NCBI RefSeq assembly: GCF_042649685.1
Contig: NZ_JBHRZT010000020.1
Span: 372,001-436,000, forward strand
Length of the DNA: 64,000 nucleotides
Origin: Bacillus_BA songklensis
GTDB lineage: Bacteria; Bacillota; Bacilli; Bacillales; Bacillaceae_H
Reading direction: 5' to 3'
Positions within the stretch are counted from its first letter, which is position 1. The number at the start of each line of letters is the position of its first letter. The translations under genes and the position numbers were made by a program. Below are positions 40,008 to 48,763 of this stretch, piece after piece. The notes beneath the pieces were generated by a model. The model was given only the letters and a program-made list of their open reading frames with translations, made no database searches and had not been told where the DNA came from.

Positions 40008-42155
40008 TTATTCATTTTCAGTTTGTTCACTATTTTGTGCTTCTTCATCGGCATTCTTCGTTTGTTCGTCTGCCTGTTCTTTTATTTCTTGCTTCTTCAA
40101 TTCAAAATAGGCATCCAAGGCTTTTCGGCCAACAATTTTACTCATAGGATGGCCTGCGCTGCCATCCCAAGGAGTCACGACAGCAAATGCTATCTCAGGA
40201 TTATCGTAAGGAGCGTAGCCTATAAAGGTAGCATTTATAGTCGGAATAAGCTTCTGTCCTTTTTTTCGTTTTGGCCCATCATAAAAGGCTTCGGCTGTCC
40301 CGGATTTACCGGCAGGTTTGTAAGGGGCATTTCCAAAGTATGCATAGCCCGTTCCCCCCGGTTCCTGTGTTACTTTCCGGAACCCTTCCTGCACAAGTTT
40401 AATATATTGGTCTTTCATTGTAATTCGATTTAAAATGGTTGGTTCAGACGAATAAAGGGTACTTGGTTCATCCTCTTCATTAACAGCCGGGTCACGTATT
40501 TCTTTTACGATTTGGGGCTTCATTCGATAACCGCCGTTTGCGATTGTTGATACATACTGGGCAAGCTGTAAAGGTGTATACGTATCGTACTGTCCAATCG
40601 CTAAGTCTAAAAGCAATCCCGGCGTATAATCAGACCCCTTAAAACCGGCCATTTCATTCGGAAGATCAATGCCTGTTTTAACTCCCAAACCGAATTGACT
40701 GTAATATGAACGCATCGTTTCGAAATGCTCCGGCTTAATGCCTCGCAGCGCCATATTATGATGGTACTGAAGTCCCGCCAGACTCATGACAGTTTTGAAC
40801 ATATAGACGTTGGAAGATTGTTTTAAAGCCGTTTGTATACCAATACTCCCCATGTTTTTCCATGATTTTTTCTCTTTTGCTGTTCCCGCAAATTTTAACG
40901 GTTCATCCCGAAAAACCGTTCCCGGACTAATAGCTCCGGAATCAAGACCTGCTAAAATGGTCGCTCCCTTTACTACAGACCCCATTGTGTAAGATGTTGT
41001 CATATTACCTAACGCAAAGTCTTTGATTTCTACTTTTCCCTGATCGTTCATCGTATATTGCTTACCGGCCATCGCCAAGATTTCTCCCGTACGCGGGTCC
41101 ATCATCACGATAAAACCGCGATCTAACAATCCTGTACCAGGTTTTCGTTTAGCCTTTAACAATTCATCTGTAAGAATTTTTTCCACTTCTGTTTGCAAGT
41201 TCATATCAATTGTTAACACGAGGTCTCTGCCCTGTTTTCCTTCAGAAACAACTTCCGTTCCTAATAAATTGCCGGATTTATCAGTTATATTTTTTACTTT
41301 CGCCTTTTCGCCGCTTAAAATATCTTCGTACTGAGCTTCGATATAACTCTTTCCAACCCGGTCATTTCGGCTATAATCTCTTGCTAGAAAATAGTCAAGC
41401 TGCTCGCGCGGCAGTCCTTCATTGGAGGAAGAGATATTTCCCAGCATTGATTTTAAAGTGTCACCATAAACATAATGTCTATCCCAGTATGTCGTCGTAT
41501 CTACACCTGGAAGATCTTCTAAATGCTCGCTTATTTTTGCATATTCCTTAGGTGTAACTTCTTCATCTTCACTTTTGATATTTTGAGGGGTAAGAGCATA
41601 CCCGCCGTCCATCTCTCGTTTAATGGCAAGTACTTCTTTTTCAGATTCCGGAATTTCATTTAAATCTTCTGGTGTAATTCTTGAAAGTTGAAGATTATAA
41701 ATGTCTTTATCTGTAAGCTTCCCTTTTTTTAATTTGGCTAACTCATCTTTTCGGATTTTTTTCTTCGCTTCCTCCGGATGCTTTAGAATCCAATAGTCCT
41801 TTAAATCCCGCTCTGTGACTTTACTAGTATCTTTGTCGATATATTTTGCAAGTTGCTCGGCTACCTTAAGCCTTTCTTCTTGTGTGGTCCCCTGGAAACG
41901 AGTATACGTAATCGCATTTAAAGGGGTATTGTCGACCACGACACGGTTATAGCGGTCATAAATTTTCCCTCTCGGTACAGGAGCGTTCACTGTCACGTTT
42001 TCTGTTTTCGCTACTTCGCGCTGATAATTTTCCCCGTACACAATCTGGACAAGTCCTAATCTTAAAATCAATATTGAAAATAAAATAAACACAACAAAAA
42101 ATAAAAGATTTAATCTAATAGGTACATGTGTTTTTTTCTTTCTCTTTCTTTTCAT
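40008..42155 (-). CDS. pbpA: class B penicillin-binding protein (PBP2A type)
   Basis: A 715-residue transpeptidase. It has a basic N-terminus and one membrane anchor (residues 15-35), then a dimerisation domain and the transpeptidase domain with SVVK (Ser393), SSN (447-449) and KSGTAE near 600. The C-terminus is highly charged, rich in Glu, Gln and Asn. It crosslinks peptidoglycan in side-wall growth. It sits between pstS and yqgE, as in B. subtilis. Confidence 0.94.
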   Translation of the reverse strand: MKRKRKKKTHVPIRLNLLFFVVFILFSILILRLGLVQIVYGENYQREVAKTENVTVNAPVPRGKIYDRYNRVVVDNTPLNAITYTRFQGTTQEERLKVAEQLAKYIDKDTSKVTERDLKDYWILKHPEEAKKKIRKDELAKLKKGKLTDKDIYNLQLSRITPEDLNEIPESEKEVLAIKREMDGGYALTPQNIKSEDEEVTPKEYAKISEHLEDLPGVDTTTYWDRHYVYGDTLKSMLGNISSSNEGLPREQLDYFLARDYSRNDRVGKSYIEAQYEDILSGEKAKVKNITDKSGNLLGTEVVSEGKQGRDLVLTIDMNLQTEVEKILTDELLKAKRKPGTGLLDRGFIVMMDPRTGEILAMAGKQYTMNDQGKVEIKDFALGNMTTSYTMGSVVKGATILAGLDSGAISPGTVFRDEPLKFAGTAKEKKSWKNMGSIGIQTALKQSSNVYMFKTVMSLAGLQYHHNMALRGIKPEHFETMRSYYSQFGLGVKTGIDLPNEMAGFKGSDYTPGLLLDLAIGQYDTYTPLQLAQYVSTIANGGYRMKPQIVKEIRDPAVNEEDEPSTLYSSEPTILNRITMKDQYIKLVQEGFRKVTQEPGGTGYAYFGNAPYKPAGKSGTAEAFYDGPKRKKGQKLIPTINATFIGYAPYDNPEIAFAVVTPWDGSAGHPMSKIVGRKALDAYFELKKQEIKEQADEQTKNADEEAQNSEQTENE

Positions 42156-42247
42156 GGAGACACCTTCAATTTACATATTTGACCTCTTGCAATTTTCATA
42201 TAAAACCAAAATAAGGAACTAAATGGTAAAAAATAAACAACAAATAG

Positions 42248-42275
42248 AAATAGACACCTCATAAGGTGTCTATTT
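42248..42275 (-). terminator. terminator after yqgE
   Basis: Stem AAATAGACACCT / AGGTGTCTATTT with a 4-base loop; moderate T-rich tail on the minus strand. Confidence 0.75.
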
Positions 42276-42333
42276 CATTCATTTATTTATTATTGTAAAA
42301 GAAACGGCGCAAAATTTCTATAGTAAAAAATGT

Positions 42334-43623
42334 TTAAGCTGGAGATTCTCCGTCCCTTTCATTTAACATAGGCTGTGTAACGGGCTGTTTGGCAGCCTCT
42401 GTCTGGTTTTCAGGTCTAATTTTAACCTGTCTGACAAACAAGTATATAAAAGCATGTCCTGAGCCGATCAAGGCCAGTAAAACTGGAACACTTTGTTTTT
42501 CGTTAAAAAAGCTTACCGCAGCAATGAACAATAGGATGGATACGATTCTTCCGGCATTTAAAAACAGTTCACGTACGACGATGTATTCGACTCTCTTTTT
42601 CTTTACATCCTCCGCCTGCCCAATCACATCGTACGTAATGGACATATACGGAACAAGCAGCAAAGGATAGGCAATAGCAATAGTTGCTGCATACACAATT
42701 AGCTTTATGTATGATATATCAAATATAATTAAACCTACAGAAAAGTATAAGATCAAGCCTCCAGCTAAAATCGATCTCAACCTCTTTTCCTTCTTTACAA
42801 AGCGTGATACCACATAGTAACTGACAAACGCCACTGCCGAATTCACCAGGCCGAATGTTCCTAAAGCCAATTCACTGCCTGTTGTAATAAACACAAGAAC
42901 AGAAATCACGAAGATAAAGGTTCCTTCCCGTAAACCTTGAAAAAAGTGGGCTTTTAACACGAGACTCCAATTTTTATTCGTTTTTCGTTCTGCTAATACT
43001 TGTTTAAACAAATAATGTCCTTCTGCGGCTCTTCTTTTGAGAAAAAAACTCAATATGACAGCACTGGAAAACAATATGAGAGAGATGGTAAATACGATTT
43101 TATAGCCGATAAAGCGATAGAAAGTGGAAATGATGAATCCCGCGGCAATTGGACCGATCATTCCAGCCAGCGAGTTAAGGATTCCGAGGAATCCATTAAA
43201 GAAATCACGAGTTTCAGGTTCCGTAATCTCAAAAGTCAATACATTGAATCCAAGCCAGTAAAACCCGTATCCTACGCCTAACAATCCGCCTAGTAACAAT
43301 AAAAACTGAGCGACATCTGTTCCGATATAAAGGACCGTGATATAAAACGACGCCAGAAACGAAACCCCCAGGCGCAGTACAATTACTCTGTCTATTTTTT
43401 TGGCTAATTTCCCCGCCAAAATGAAAGTAAGAGGCTGCAATACAACAATTGCCAAATTATACAAAGCAATATCAAGGAAATTCCCCGATTGCTTCCATAA
43501 ATAAATATTCACAAAGGTGTTGGACATCGCAATCGCTAACCCGTATAATCCCCCGATTAGAAGAAGCAATATCAATTCTTTGTTTACTTCTACATCACCA
43601 ACTACTTTTTTCATGAAGGCCAT
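42334..43623 (-). CDS. yqgE: MFS transporter (YqgE)
   Basis: A 429-residue major facilitator protein with 12 predicted helices and a charged C-terminal tail. Substrate unknown. It matches the yqgE position between sodA and pbpA. Start ATG follows AAAGGGAG by 8 bases. Its leader contains a 40-bp perfect palindrome. Confidence 0.88.
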   Translation of the reverse strand: MAFMKKVVGDVEVNKELILLLLIGGLYGLAIAMSNTFVNIYLWKQSGNFLDIALYNLAIVVLQPLTFILAGKLAKKIDRVIVLRLGVSFLASFYITVLYIGTDVAQFLLLLGGLLGVGYGFYWLGFNVLTFEITEPETRDFFNGFLGILNSLAGMIGPIAAGFIISTFYRFIGYKIVFTISLILFSSAVILSFFLKRRAAEGHYLFKQVLAERKTNKNWSLVLKAHFFQGLREGTFIFVISVLVFITTGSELALGTFGLVNSAVAFVSYYVVSRFVKKEKRLRSILAGGLILYFSVGLIIFDISYIKLIVYAATIAIAYPLLLVPYMSITYDVIGQAEDVKKKRVEYIVVRELFLNAGRIVSILLFIAAVSFFNEKQSVPVLLALIGSGHAFIYLFVRQVKIRPENQTEAAKQPVTQPMLNERDGESPA

Positions 43624-43680
43624 ACAAAAAACTCCCTTTCTTTCTTATGAACTAGTGTGTCAAATTTACAGGGAGTTATT

Positions 43681-43720
43681 CTAAATTCCATTTCTTCTGT
43701 ACAGAAGAAATGGAATTTAG
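43681..43720. repeat. 40-bp perfect palindrome upstream of yqgE
   Basis: CTAAATTCCATTTCTTCTGT followed directly by its exact reverse complement, with no loop. It lies 58 bp before the yqgE start and 90 bp after the sodA terminator. Flanking AACTCCC / GGGAGTT segments add a second, interrupted inverted repeat. Confidence 0.9.
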
Positions 43721-43809
43721 GCATTTTCATGTGGCAATAAGCATGTAAAACGGTATAGGAAGGTTGATTTAACATGATATTCAACCCAATATATGTAAGT
43801 TACAACACT

Positions 43810-43847
43810 AAAAAAGCTGATGAACGCATCCATTCATCAGCTTTTTT
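43810..43847 (-). terminator. terminator after sodA
   Basis: Stem AAAAAAGCTGATGAA / TTCATCAGCTTTTTT, T-rich on both sides. Confidence 0.9.
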
Positions 43848-43857
43848 AATGTTGTGA

Positions 43858-44466
43858 TTATTTCGCAGCAGCGTATAATTTTGCTACTTCATCCCAATTT
43901 ACCACATTCCAGAAAGCTCCAATGTAGTCAGGACGACGGTTTTGATAATTTAAGTAGTAAGCGTGCTCCCAAACATCCAGGCCAAGAACTGGAGTTTTCC
44001 CTTCCATTAATGGGCTGTCTTGGTTTGGAGTGCTTGTTACCTCTAACTCTCCATTGTTTACAACTAGCCAAGCCCAACCTGAACCGAAACGAGTTGTTGC
44101 TGCTTTTGAAAACGCTTCTTTAAATGCTTCATAGCTGCCAAACTTGCTGTTGATAGCATCTGCTAATTCACCAGTCGGCTCGCCGCCTCCGTTTGGAGAA
44201 AGAAGTGTCCAGAATAAAGAATGGTTTGCATGACCGCCGCCATTATTGCGTACAGCTGTGCGGATTTCCTCAGGGACAGCGTCCAGGTTAGCAATTAATT
44301 CTTCAACGCTTTTACCAGCTAAGTCAGCTTTTCCTTCTACTGCAGCATTTAAGTTTGTTACATATGTGTTGTGATGCTTCGTATGATGGATATTCATCGT
44401 TTCTTTGTCAATGTGCGGCTCAAGAGCGTCGTAAGCATAAGGTAATTGCGGTAATTCGTATGCCAT
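43858..44466 (-). CDS. sodA: superoxide dismutase (Mn)
   Basis: A 202-residue Mn/Fe superoxide dismutase, Mn-type by sequence. Metal ligands are the His in MNIHHTKHH (H27), the His in NHSLFW (about 82), and Asp/His in DVWEHAYYLNYQNRR. It removes superoxide in the cytoplasm. ATG follows GGAGGAAT; it is followed by its own terminator. Confidence 0.97.
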   Translation of the reverse strand: MAYELPQLPYAYDALEPHIDKETMNIHHTKHHNTYVTNLNAAVEGKADLAGKSVEELIANLDAVPEEIRTAVRNNGGGHANHSLFWTLLSPNGGGEPTGELADAINSKFGSYEAFKEAFSKAATTRFGSGWAWLVVNNGELEVTSTPNQDSPLMEGKTPVLGLDVWEHAYYLNYQNRRPDYIGAFWNVVNWDEVAKLYAAAK

Positions 44467-44640
44467 AAAAAATTCCTCCTTTTAAATATGTAAAAAGTGG
44501 GCGCCATATTTGCCCTTCAAGCTAAGATTAGCAAATTTACCCTCCTGTTTCAATGATTATGCTTTGGAATACATTGAATTTTACAACATTTCTTATAGTA
44601 ACCATTCATCCTTTCTTTTAAACGCCGAAATAAAAGAGAT

Positions 44641-44679
44641 AACAAAAAAAGGCTTTTTGAATAAAAAAGCCTTTTTGTT
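44641..44679 (-). terminator. terminator after pit
   Basis: Stem AACAAAAAGGCTTTTT / AAAAAGCCTTTTTTTGTT, AT-rich ends. Confidence 0.85.
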
Positions 44680-44698
44680 ATCTTATTCACTTATGCTA

Positions 44699-45697
44699 TC
44701 AAAAGAAAAGATTTAAAATTTGATAGACAATCGCTGCGATGACGGCTGAAACAGGCAGCGTGATGATCCATGTTAATACAATGCGTTGGGCTACTCCCCA
44801 CTTAACATCTTTCACACGTTGAGCAGATCCTACCCCCATAATAGCCGATGAGATAACGTGGGTTGTACTGACGGGAAGGTGCAGCATAGTTGCGCCGAAA
44901 ATAACTATTGCAGATGAAAGATCAGCTGCTGCTCCATTGACGGGACGAATTTTCATGATTTTTCCGCCCACCGTCTTGATGATTTTCCAACCGCCTACAG
45001 AGGTTCCTATTCCCATTGATAGGGCTGCCCCTATACGTACCCACATCGGAATATCTGTTGAAGTCTGAAACCCGCCGGCAATAAGAGCCATCGTGATGAT
45101 CCCCATCGCTTTTTGAGCATCGTTTGTTCCATGTGTATATGATTGCAAAGCAGCGGTTGCAATCTGCATTGTACGGAATCCTTTATTGGTTTTGGATAAG
45201 TTAAAGTTCTTAAATATAAATGCAAAAATGGTCATCATAATAAATCCAACGGCCAAGGCTAAAAACGGAGAAAGAACTAACGATTGCAAAATCTTGATAA
45301 AGCCCTGGTAGTTTAAAATATTGAACCCGGCTGCCGAAATGGCTGCACCGGCAACCGAACCGATAAGCGCATGGGAAGAACTGCTGGGAATCCCGTAATA
45401 CCAAGTAATTAAGTTCCACGCTATCGCTGCAATAAGAGCAGCTAAAATCACAACAGATCCATTCCCCAGTTGGAACGGGTCGACAATATCTTTCGTGATG
45501 GTCTTGGCTACTCCCGTAAATGTTAGAGCACCGATAAAGTTCATGGACGCCGCTAAAATAATAGCTGTACGCGGCGGCAGCGCCTTTGTTGAAACAGAAG
45601 TTGCAATTGCATTAGCCGTATCATGGAAACCGTTGATAAAGTCAAATGCCAGTGCAAAAACAACAACTAAAATAGTTAAAATTAATATTGTATCCAT
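44699..45697 (-). CDS. pit: low-affinity inorganic phosphate transporter, PiT family
   Basis: A 332-residue protein with about 10 membrane segments. The duplicated family signatures are GFHDTANAIATSVSTKAL near the N-terminus and SYTHGTNDAQKAMGI in the second half. It moves metal-phosphate with protons. It lies 14 bp downstream of the DUF47 gene and is cotranscribed with it, as in B. subtilis ykaB-ykaA. It complements the high-affinity Pst system encoded 5 kb away. Confidence 0.94.
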   Translation of the reverse strand: MDTILILTILVVVFALAFDFINGFHDTANAIATSVSTKALPPRTAIILAASMNFIGALTFTGVAKTITKDIVDPFQLGNGSVVILAALIAAIAWNLITWYYGIPSSSSHALIGSVAGAAISAAGFNILNYQGFIKILQSLVLSPFLALAVGFIMMTIFAFIFKNFNLSKTNKGFRTMQIATAALQSYTHGTNDAQKAMGIITMALIAGGFQTSTDIPMWVRIGAALSMGIGTSVGGWKIIKTVGGKIMKIRPVNGAAADLSSAIVIFGATMLHLPVSTTHVISSAIMGVGSAQRVKDVKWGVAQRIVLTWIITLPVSAVIAAIVYQILNLFF

Positions 45698-45711
45698 TGA
45701 CCCAAAACTCC

Positions 45712-46332
45712 TTACGCGTTACGCATGATAATCGTTTCTAGAGTGTTGGCTACATCTTCACAGCTGTCTGCAATTCCTTCTAGCATTTCATACAATTCTT
45801 TTACTTGAATGATTCTAATCGGATCTTTTTCCACAACGAATAAATTTTTAATAGACGCTCGTAATAACTCATCGCATCTTGATTCTAAATCTTTAATTTG
45901 AATGGCATGTGTACGGATATCGAGTAATTTTTTGCTTGTTAATAACTCAATCGCTTTTGCAATTTCGATTGAGCTTTGGTGGATATTACTGAAGAATTTT
46001 GACATATACTCGTCTATATTTGTGATAGAGTACATTTCTAAACGAGCCACCCATTGCTCCAATCCATCTAACACATCATCCATTTTCATAGCCAGTTGTA
46101 AAATATCTTCGCGTTCAATCGGTGTGATGAATGTTTTATTTAAAGCGACAATCAGTTCATGTATATATGTATCACCTTTATGTTCGTATTCCTTCATCAC
46201 ACCAGAAAACTCTTTTAAATCACTTGTATTTTTGATTTGGTAGTCTACAAAGTACTGAGTAGACTCCTTTACATTAGATGAAATGCGGGAAAGCATTTCA
46301 AAAAAGACATCTTTTTTTGGTGAAAAAATCAT
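45712..46332 (-). CDS. DUF47 family PhoU-like phosphate transport regulator
   Basis: A 206-residue, all-helical PhoU-related protein. Segments YEHKGDTYIHELIVALN and DREDILQLAMKMDDVLD-like stretches carry acidic metal-site residues. Such proteins are paired with Pit and regulate it. Start 46332 (MIFSPKKDVFFEML) follows GGAGG; the frame to 46392 is not supported. Corresponds to ykaA. Confidence 0.9.
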   Translation of the reverse strand: MIFSPKKDVFFEMLSRISSNVKESTQYFVDYQIKNTSDLKEFSGVMKEYEHKGDTYIHELIVALNKTFITPIEREDILQLAMKMDDVLDGLEQWVARLEMYSITNIDEYMSKFFSNIHQSSIEIAKAIELLTSKKLLDIRTHAIQIKDLESRCDELLRASIKNLFVVEKDPIRIIQVKELYEMLEGIADSCEDVANTLETIIMRNA

Positions 46333-46560
46333 AAAAGGAAACCTCCAAATCCGTTTATATAACTTAAAGAGCCAACGGTCATATTTTAGCATTTTTTGTC
46401 GAATTTACAATCGATTTATAAAATCTTTACAATTTCTTTACAATAGTAGAAAGCCGTATCCCTTTTAATTTATTGTGTTCATTTCAACGTTTATTTACTA
46501 ATAATAAAGGAAATAAAAAAAGCCCCCTGAAAAACAGGAGACTTAGTAAGCTCATATGTA

Positions 46561-46653
46561 TGGCGGAGGAAGAGGGATTCGAACCCCCGCGGGCTTTGAC
46601 ACCCCTGTCGGTTTTCAAGACCGATCCCTTCAGCCGGACTTGGGTATTCCTCC
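46561..46653 (-). tRNA. tRNA-Ser (UGA)
   Basis: A 93-nt tRNA with a long variable arm, anticodon loop CTTGAAA and 3' CCA encoded. The acceptor stem GGAGGAA/TTCCTCC pairs fully. Confidence 0.96.
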
Positions 46654-46675
46654 GTTTCAAGCGGGCTTTTTTAAT

Positions 46676-46798
46676 TGTCTAGCTGCGAAAGCCAAACCGT
46701 ACGGCTGTTTCACTTCTTCCTGCGGAGTCAAAAAGCGACTCCTTCTCAGATGCTCCAACATCCTATCGGTTTAAGCGGGCTTTCTCCGCTTTTCTTGC
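46676..46798. repeat. GTCTAGCT-type interspersed repeat between two tRNA genes
   Basis: Begins TTGTCTAGCTGCG and ends TCCGCTTTTCTTGC. It contains GGAGTC-AAAAAGC-GACTCC, the same loop and a covarying stem compared with the copy at 13937-14055. It shows no coding potential. Confidence 0.7.
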
Positions 46799-46800
46799 AC

Positions 46801-46877
46801 TGGTGGACCCTGCAGGACTCGAACCTGCGACCGGACGGTTATGAGCCGTCTGCTCTAACCAGCTGAGCTAAGGGTCC
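46801..46877 (-). tRNA. tRNA with CAU anticodon, probably tRNA-Ile2
   Basis: A 77-nt tRNA with anticodon loop CTCATAA and 3' CCA encoded. Its body (GGACCCTTAGCTCAG...) resembles the B. subtilis tRNA-Ile2 whose C34 becomes lysidine, not the Met tRNA at 46970-47043. Confidence 0.9.
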
Positions 46878-46880
46878 AAA

Positions 46881-46955
46881 TGGCTCCACAGGCAGGACTC
46901 GAACCTGCGACCAATCGGTTAACAGCCGATTGCTCTACCACTGAGCTACTGTGGA
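46881..46955 (-). tRNA. tRNA-Asn (GUU), copy 1
   Basis: A 75-nt tRNA with anticodon loop CTGTTAA and CCA encoded. Identical to the copy at 47047-47121. Confidence 0.96.
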
Positions 46956-46969
46956 ATATAAAGATAAAA

Positions 46970-47043
46970 TAGCGGCGGAGGGGATCGAACCCCCGACCTC
47001 ACGGGTATGAACCGTACGCTCTAGCCAGCTGAGCTACACCGCC
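46970..47043 (-). tRNA. tRNA-Met (CAU), elongator type
   Basis: A 74-nt tRNA with anticodon loop TTCATAC and acceptor GGCGGTG/CGCCGCT. The 3' CCA is not encoded (TTT follows the discriminator A), unlike its neighbours. Confidence 0.94.
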
Positions 47044-47046
47044 GAA

Positions 47047-47121
47047 TGGCTCCACAGGCAGGACTCGAACCTGCGACCAATCGGTTAACAGCCGATTGCT
47101 CTACCACTGAGCTACTGTGGA
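47047..47121 (-). tRNA. tRNA-Asn (GUU), copy 2
   Basis: A 75-nt tRNA identical to 46881-46955, with CCA encoded. First gene of the five-tRNA group on the minus strand. Confidence 0.96.
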
Positions 47122-47184
47122 ACATCAAATAATTTTAACGACATTAAAAATTTATCATGATTTTCCATGCTTGTCAAACAGTTT

Positions 47185-47667
47185 TTAAAGGACTGTAATG
47201 AGAAAGTAAACGATCATCACCGCTTGAATCATTCCTTTTGTAATAGCTCCACTGAAAAAACCGACAAGAGAACCAAAGCCGATATGGATCGCCTCAAAAA
47301 AGGATTTTCTCTGAAAAATCAATTCAGCAAGGACCGCCCCTACAAAAGGACCAATAATAATGCCGGCTACAGGTATAACAAAAGGACCAACCATCAACCC
47401 GATTGTACTCCCCCATATGCCAGCCTTTGATCCTCCGAATTTTTTCACTCCAACCAAATTGGCTAAATAATCTGCCGCAAATAAAGCTAATATGAATAGT
47501 CCCTGGATCAGCCAAAACAAGGGGCCAAACGGCTGGAACCCAAACAATACACCGTATAAAATAAAGCCGGCCGCAATAAATAACACACTTGGAATGATAG
47601 GATAGATAAGCCCGATAAATGCAATGACAAATAAAAGAGCAATAATGCCCCAATACACAATGGTCAC
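47185..47667 (-). CDS. yqgC: DUF456 membrane protein (YqgC)
   Basis: A 160-residue protein with five to six hydrophobic segments and Gly-rich turns (IGLIYPIIPSVLF, GPFVIPVAGIIIGPFVGAVLAEL), the DUF456 pattern. The start is uncertain: GTG 47667 has AGAGGTG 8 bases upstream; GTG 47679 would cover the ribosome site. Function unknown. Confidence 0.85.
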   Translation of the reverse strand: MTIVYWGIIALLFVIAFIGLIYPIIPSVLFIAAGFILYGVLFGFQPFGPLFWLIQGLFILALFAADYLANLVGVKKFGGSKAGIWGSTIGLMVGPFVIPVAGIIIGPFVGAVLAELIFQRKSFFEAIHIGFGSLVGFFSGAITKGMIQAVMIVYFLITVL

Positions 47668-47967
47668 GTTTTCACACACCTCTTATCCAAAAATAAACGC
47701 AGGAACGTTTCAAGGTCCCTGCTCTTTATTATAAGCCTTCTTTTCCCAATATTAAACGCGCAAACCTTATATTTACGTTAAGGCAGCCTTCCAGATTGTT
47801 TTCGTTTGAATCCGGCCTTCAATATAAACATTGCGGCAAATATGAGGGATTAATACTATCCATAAATAAACTTCCTGTAGAGCCTGAGCATAACCCTTTA
47901 TTTTGAAAATTTCTTGTATTCGTTTTTGTGGACCGCTACAATGGGAGTGGGTAAAGGAGGTGAGGAA
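47668..47967. other. 300-bp intergenic region between yqgC and yqgB
   Basis: Divergent promoter region. Only a weak hairpin GCAGGAAC / GTCCCTGC (47699-47722) is seen; no convincing promoter or operator could be assigned. Confidence 0.4.
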
Positions 47968-48747
47968 GTGAATGTATATAAACAGCTATTGATAAGCTTA
48001 TATTCGCCTAAAAAAATGGCTGTGTTCCGTTTTCAATCCATCGGAAAAACAATGAAGTACATATTCATCCTGACATTCATTTCGATTCTGCCAACTTCCC
48101 TTTTCCTTGGATACGGCATCCTGAAAAGCGCCGACATTACTCAAGAAATGCTCACTAAAGAAGTACCCGAATTTACTATTTCAGATGGTAAACTGCAGAC
48201 AGATCCTATAAAGCCCATTATCAAATCTGATGGAAACATTGTCTTTATTTTTGATTCTTCAGGAAAAATAACGAGCCAAACGATGGACCGTTATCCATAT
48301 GCAGTCGCCTTATTACAAAATGAATTGGCCGTAACCGCCAATCATGAACCACATCTCTATTCATATTCTTTATTTCAAGGGATGGACTTATCGAAACAAA
48401 ATATTCTTTCTTATTTAAATACATTAAACAACGGGCTTATTGTCTTTGTTCTTCTTATAATTGTCGGCTTATACATTTTAGCCGTCGGGAGCAGGTTTAT
48501 CGGCATCACTATTTTTGCTTGCATAGGAATGATCTTTAAAAACATGCTTCATCGAAAAATGATCTATAAACAATTGTGGACGATCGCGGCCTACAGCGGA
48601 ACCCTAACGACTTTACTATTTACGGTTACAAAAGGGCTCTCTTTTTATTTACCGGGACAAGCATTTTTCCATTGGGCGGTTTCCGGTATTTTTCTCTTTT
48701 TAGCAATCAAGCATATTCCCGCTCCAAAAAAACAGTCACACCTCTAG
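47968..48747 (+). CDS. yqgB: DUF1189 membrane protein (YqgB)
   Basis: A 259-residue DUF1189 protein. It has one N-terminal membrane helix (about 30-50), an extracellular domain of about 110 residues with the FTISDGKLQ motif, and three to four C-terminal helices. Start GTG 47968 follows AAAGGAGGTG. The last five residues, KQSHL, are read from one half of a palindromic terminator shared with the convergent chemoreceptor gene; the two genes overlap by 4 bases. Confidence 0.88.
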   Translation: MNVYKQLLISLYSPKKMAVFRFQSIGKTMKYIFILTFISILPTSLFLGYGILKSADITQEMLTKEVPEFTISDGKLQTDPIKPIIKSDGNIVFIFDSSGKITSQTMDRYPYAVALLQNELAVTANHEPHLYSYSLFQGMDLSKQNILSYLNTLNNGLIVFVLLIIVGLYILAVGSRFIGITIFACIGMIFKNMLHRKMIYKQLWTIAAYSGTLTTLLFTVTKGLSFYLPGQAFFHWAVSGIFLFLAIKHIPAPKKQSHL

Positions 48748-48763
48748 AGGTGTGACTGTTTTT
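48728..48763. terminator. 36-bp perfect palindrome, bidirectional terminator inside both coding ends
   Basis: AAACAGTCACACCTCTAG centred palindrome with no loop, A-rich left and T-rich right. It contains the stop codons of both yqgB (+) and the chemoreceptor (-). Confidence 0.93.

Noticed and set aside
46881..47121. 75-bp identical direct repeat as a CRISPR or insertion sequence
   Set aside because: The repeat is two copies of tRNA-Asn; the DNA between is tRNA-Met.
46561..47121. Prophage or island attachment at the tRNA group
   Set aside because: No integrase, no duplicated tRNA 3' end outside true tRNA genes, flanks are conserved core genes.
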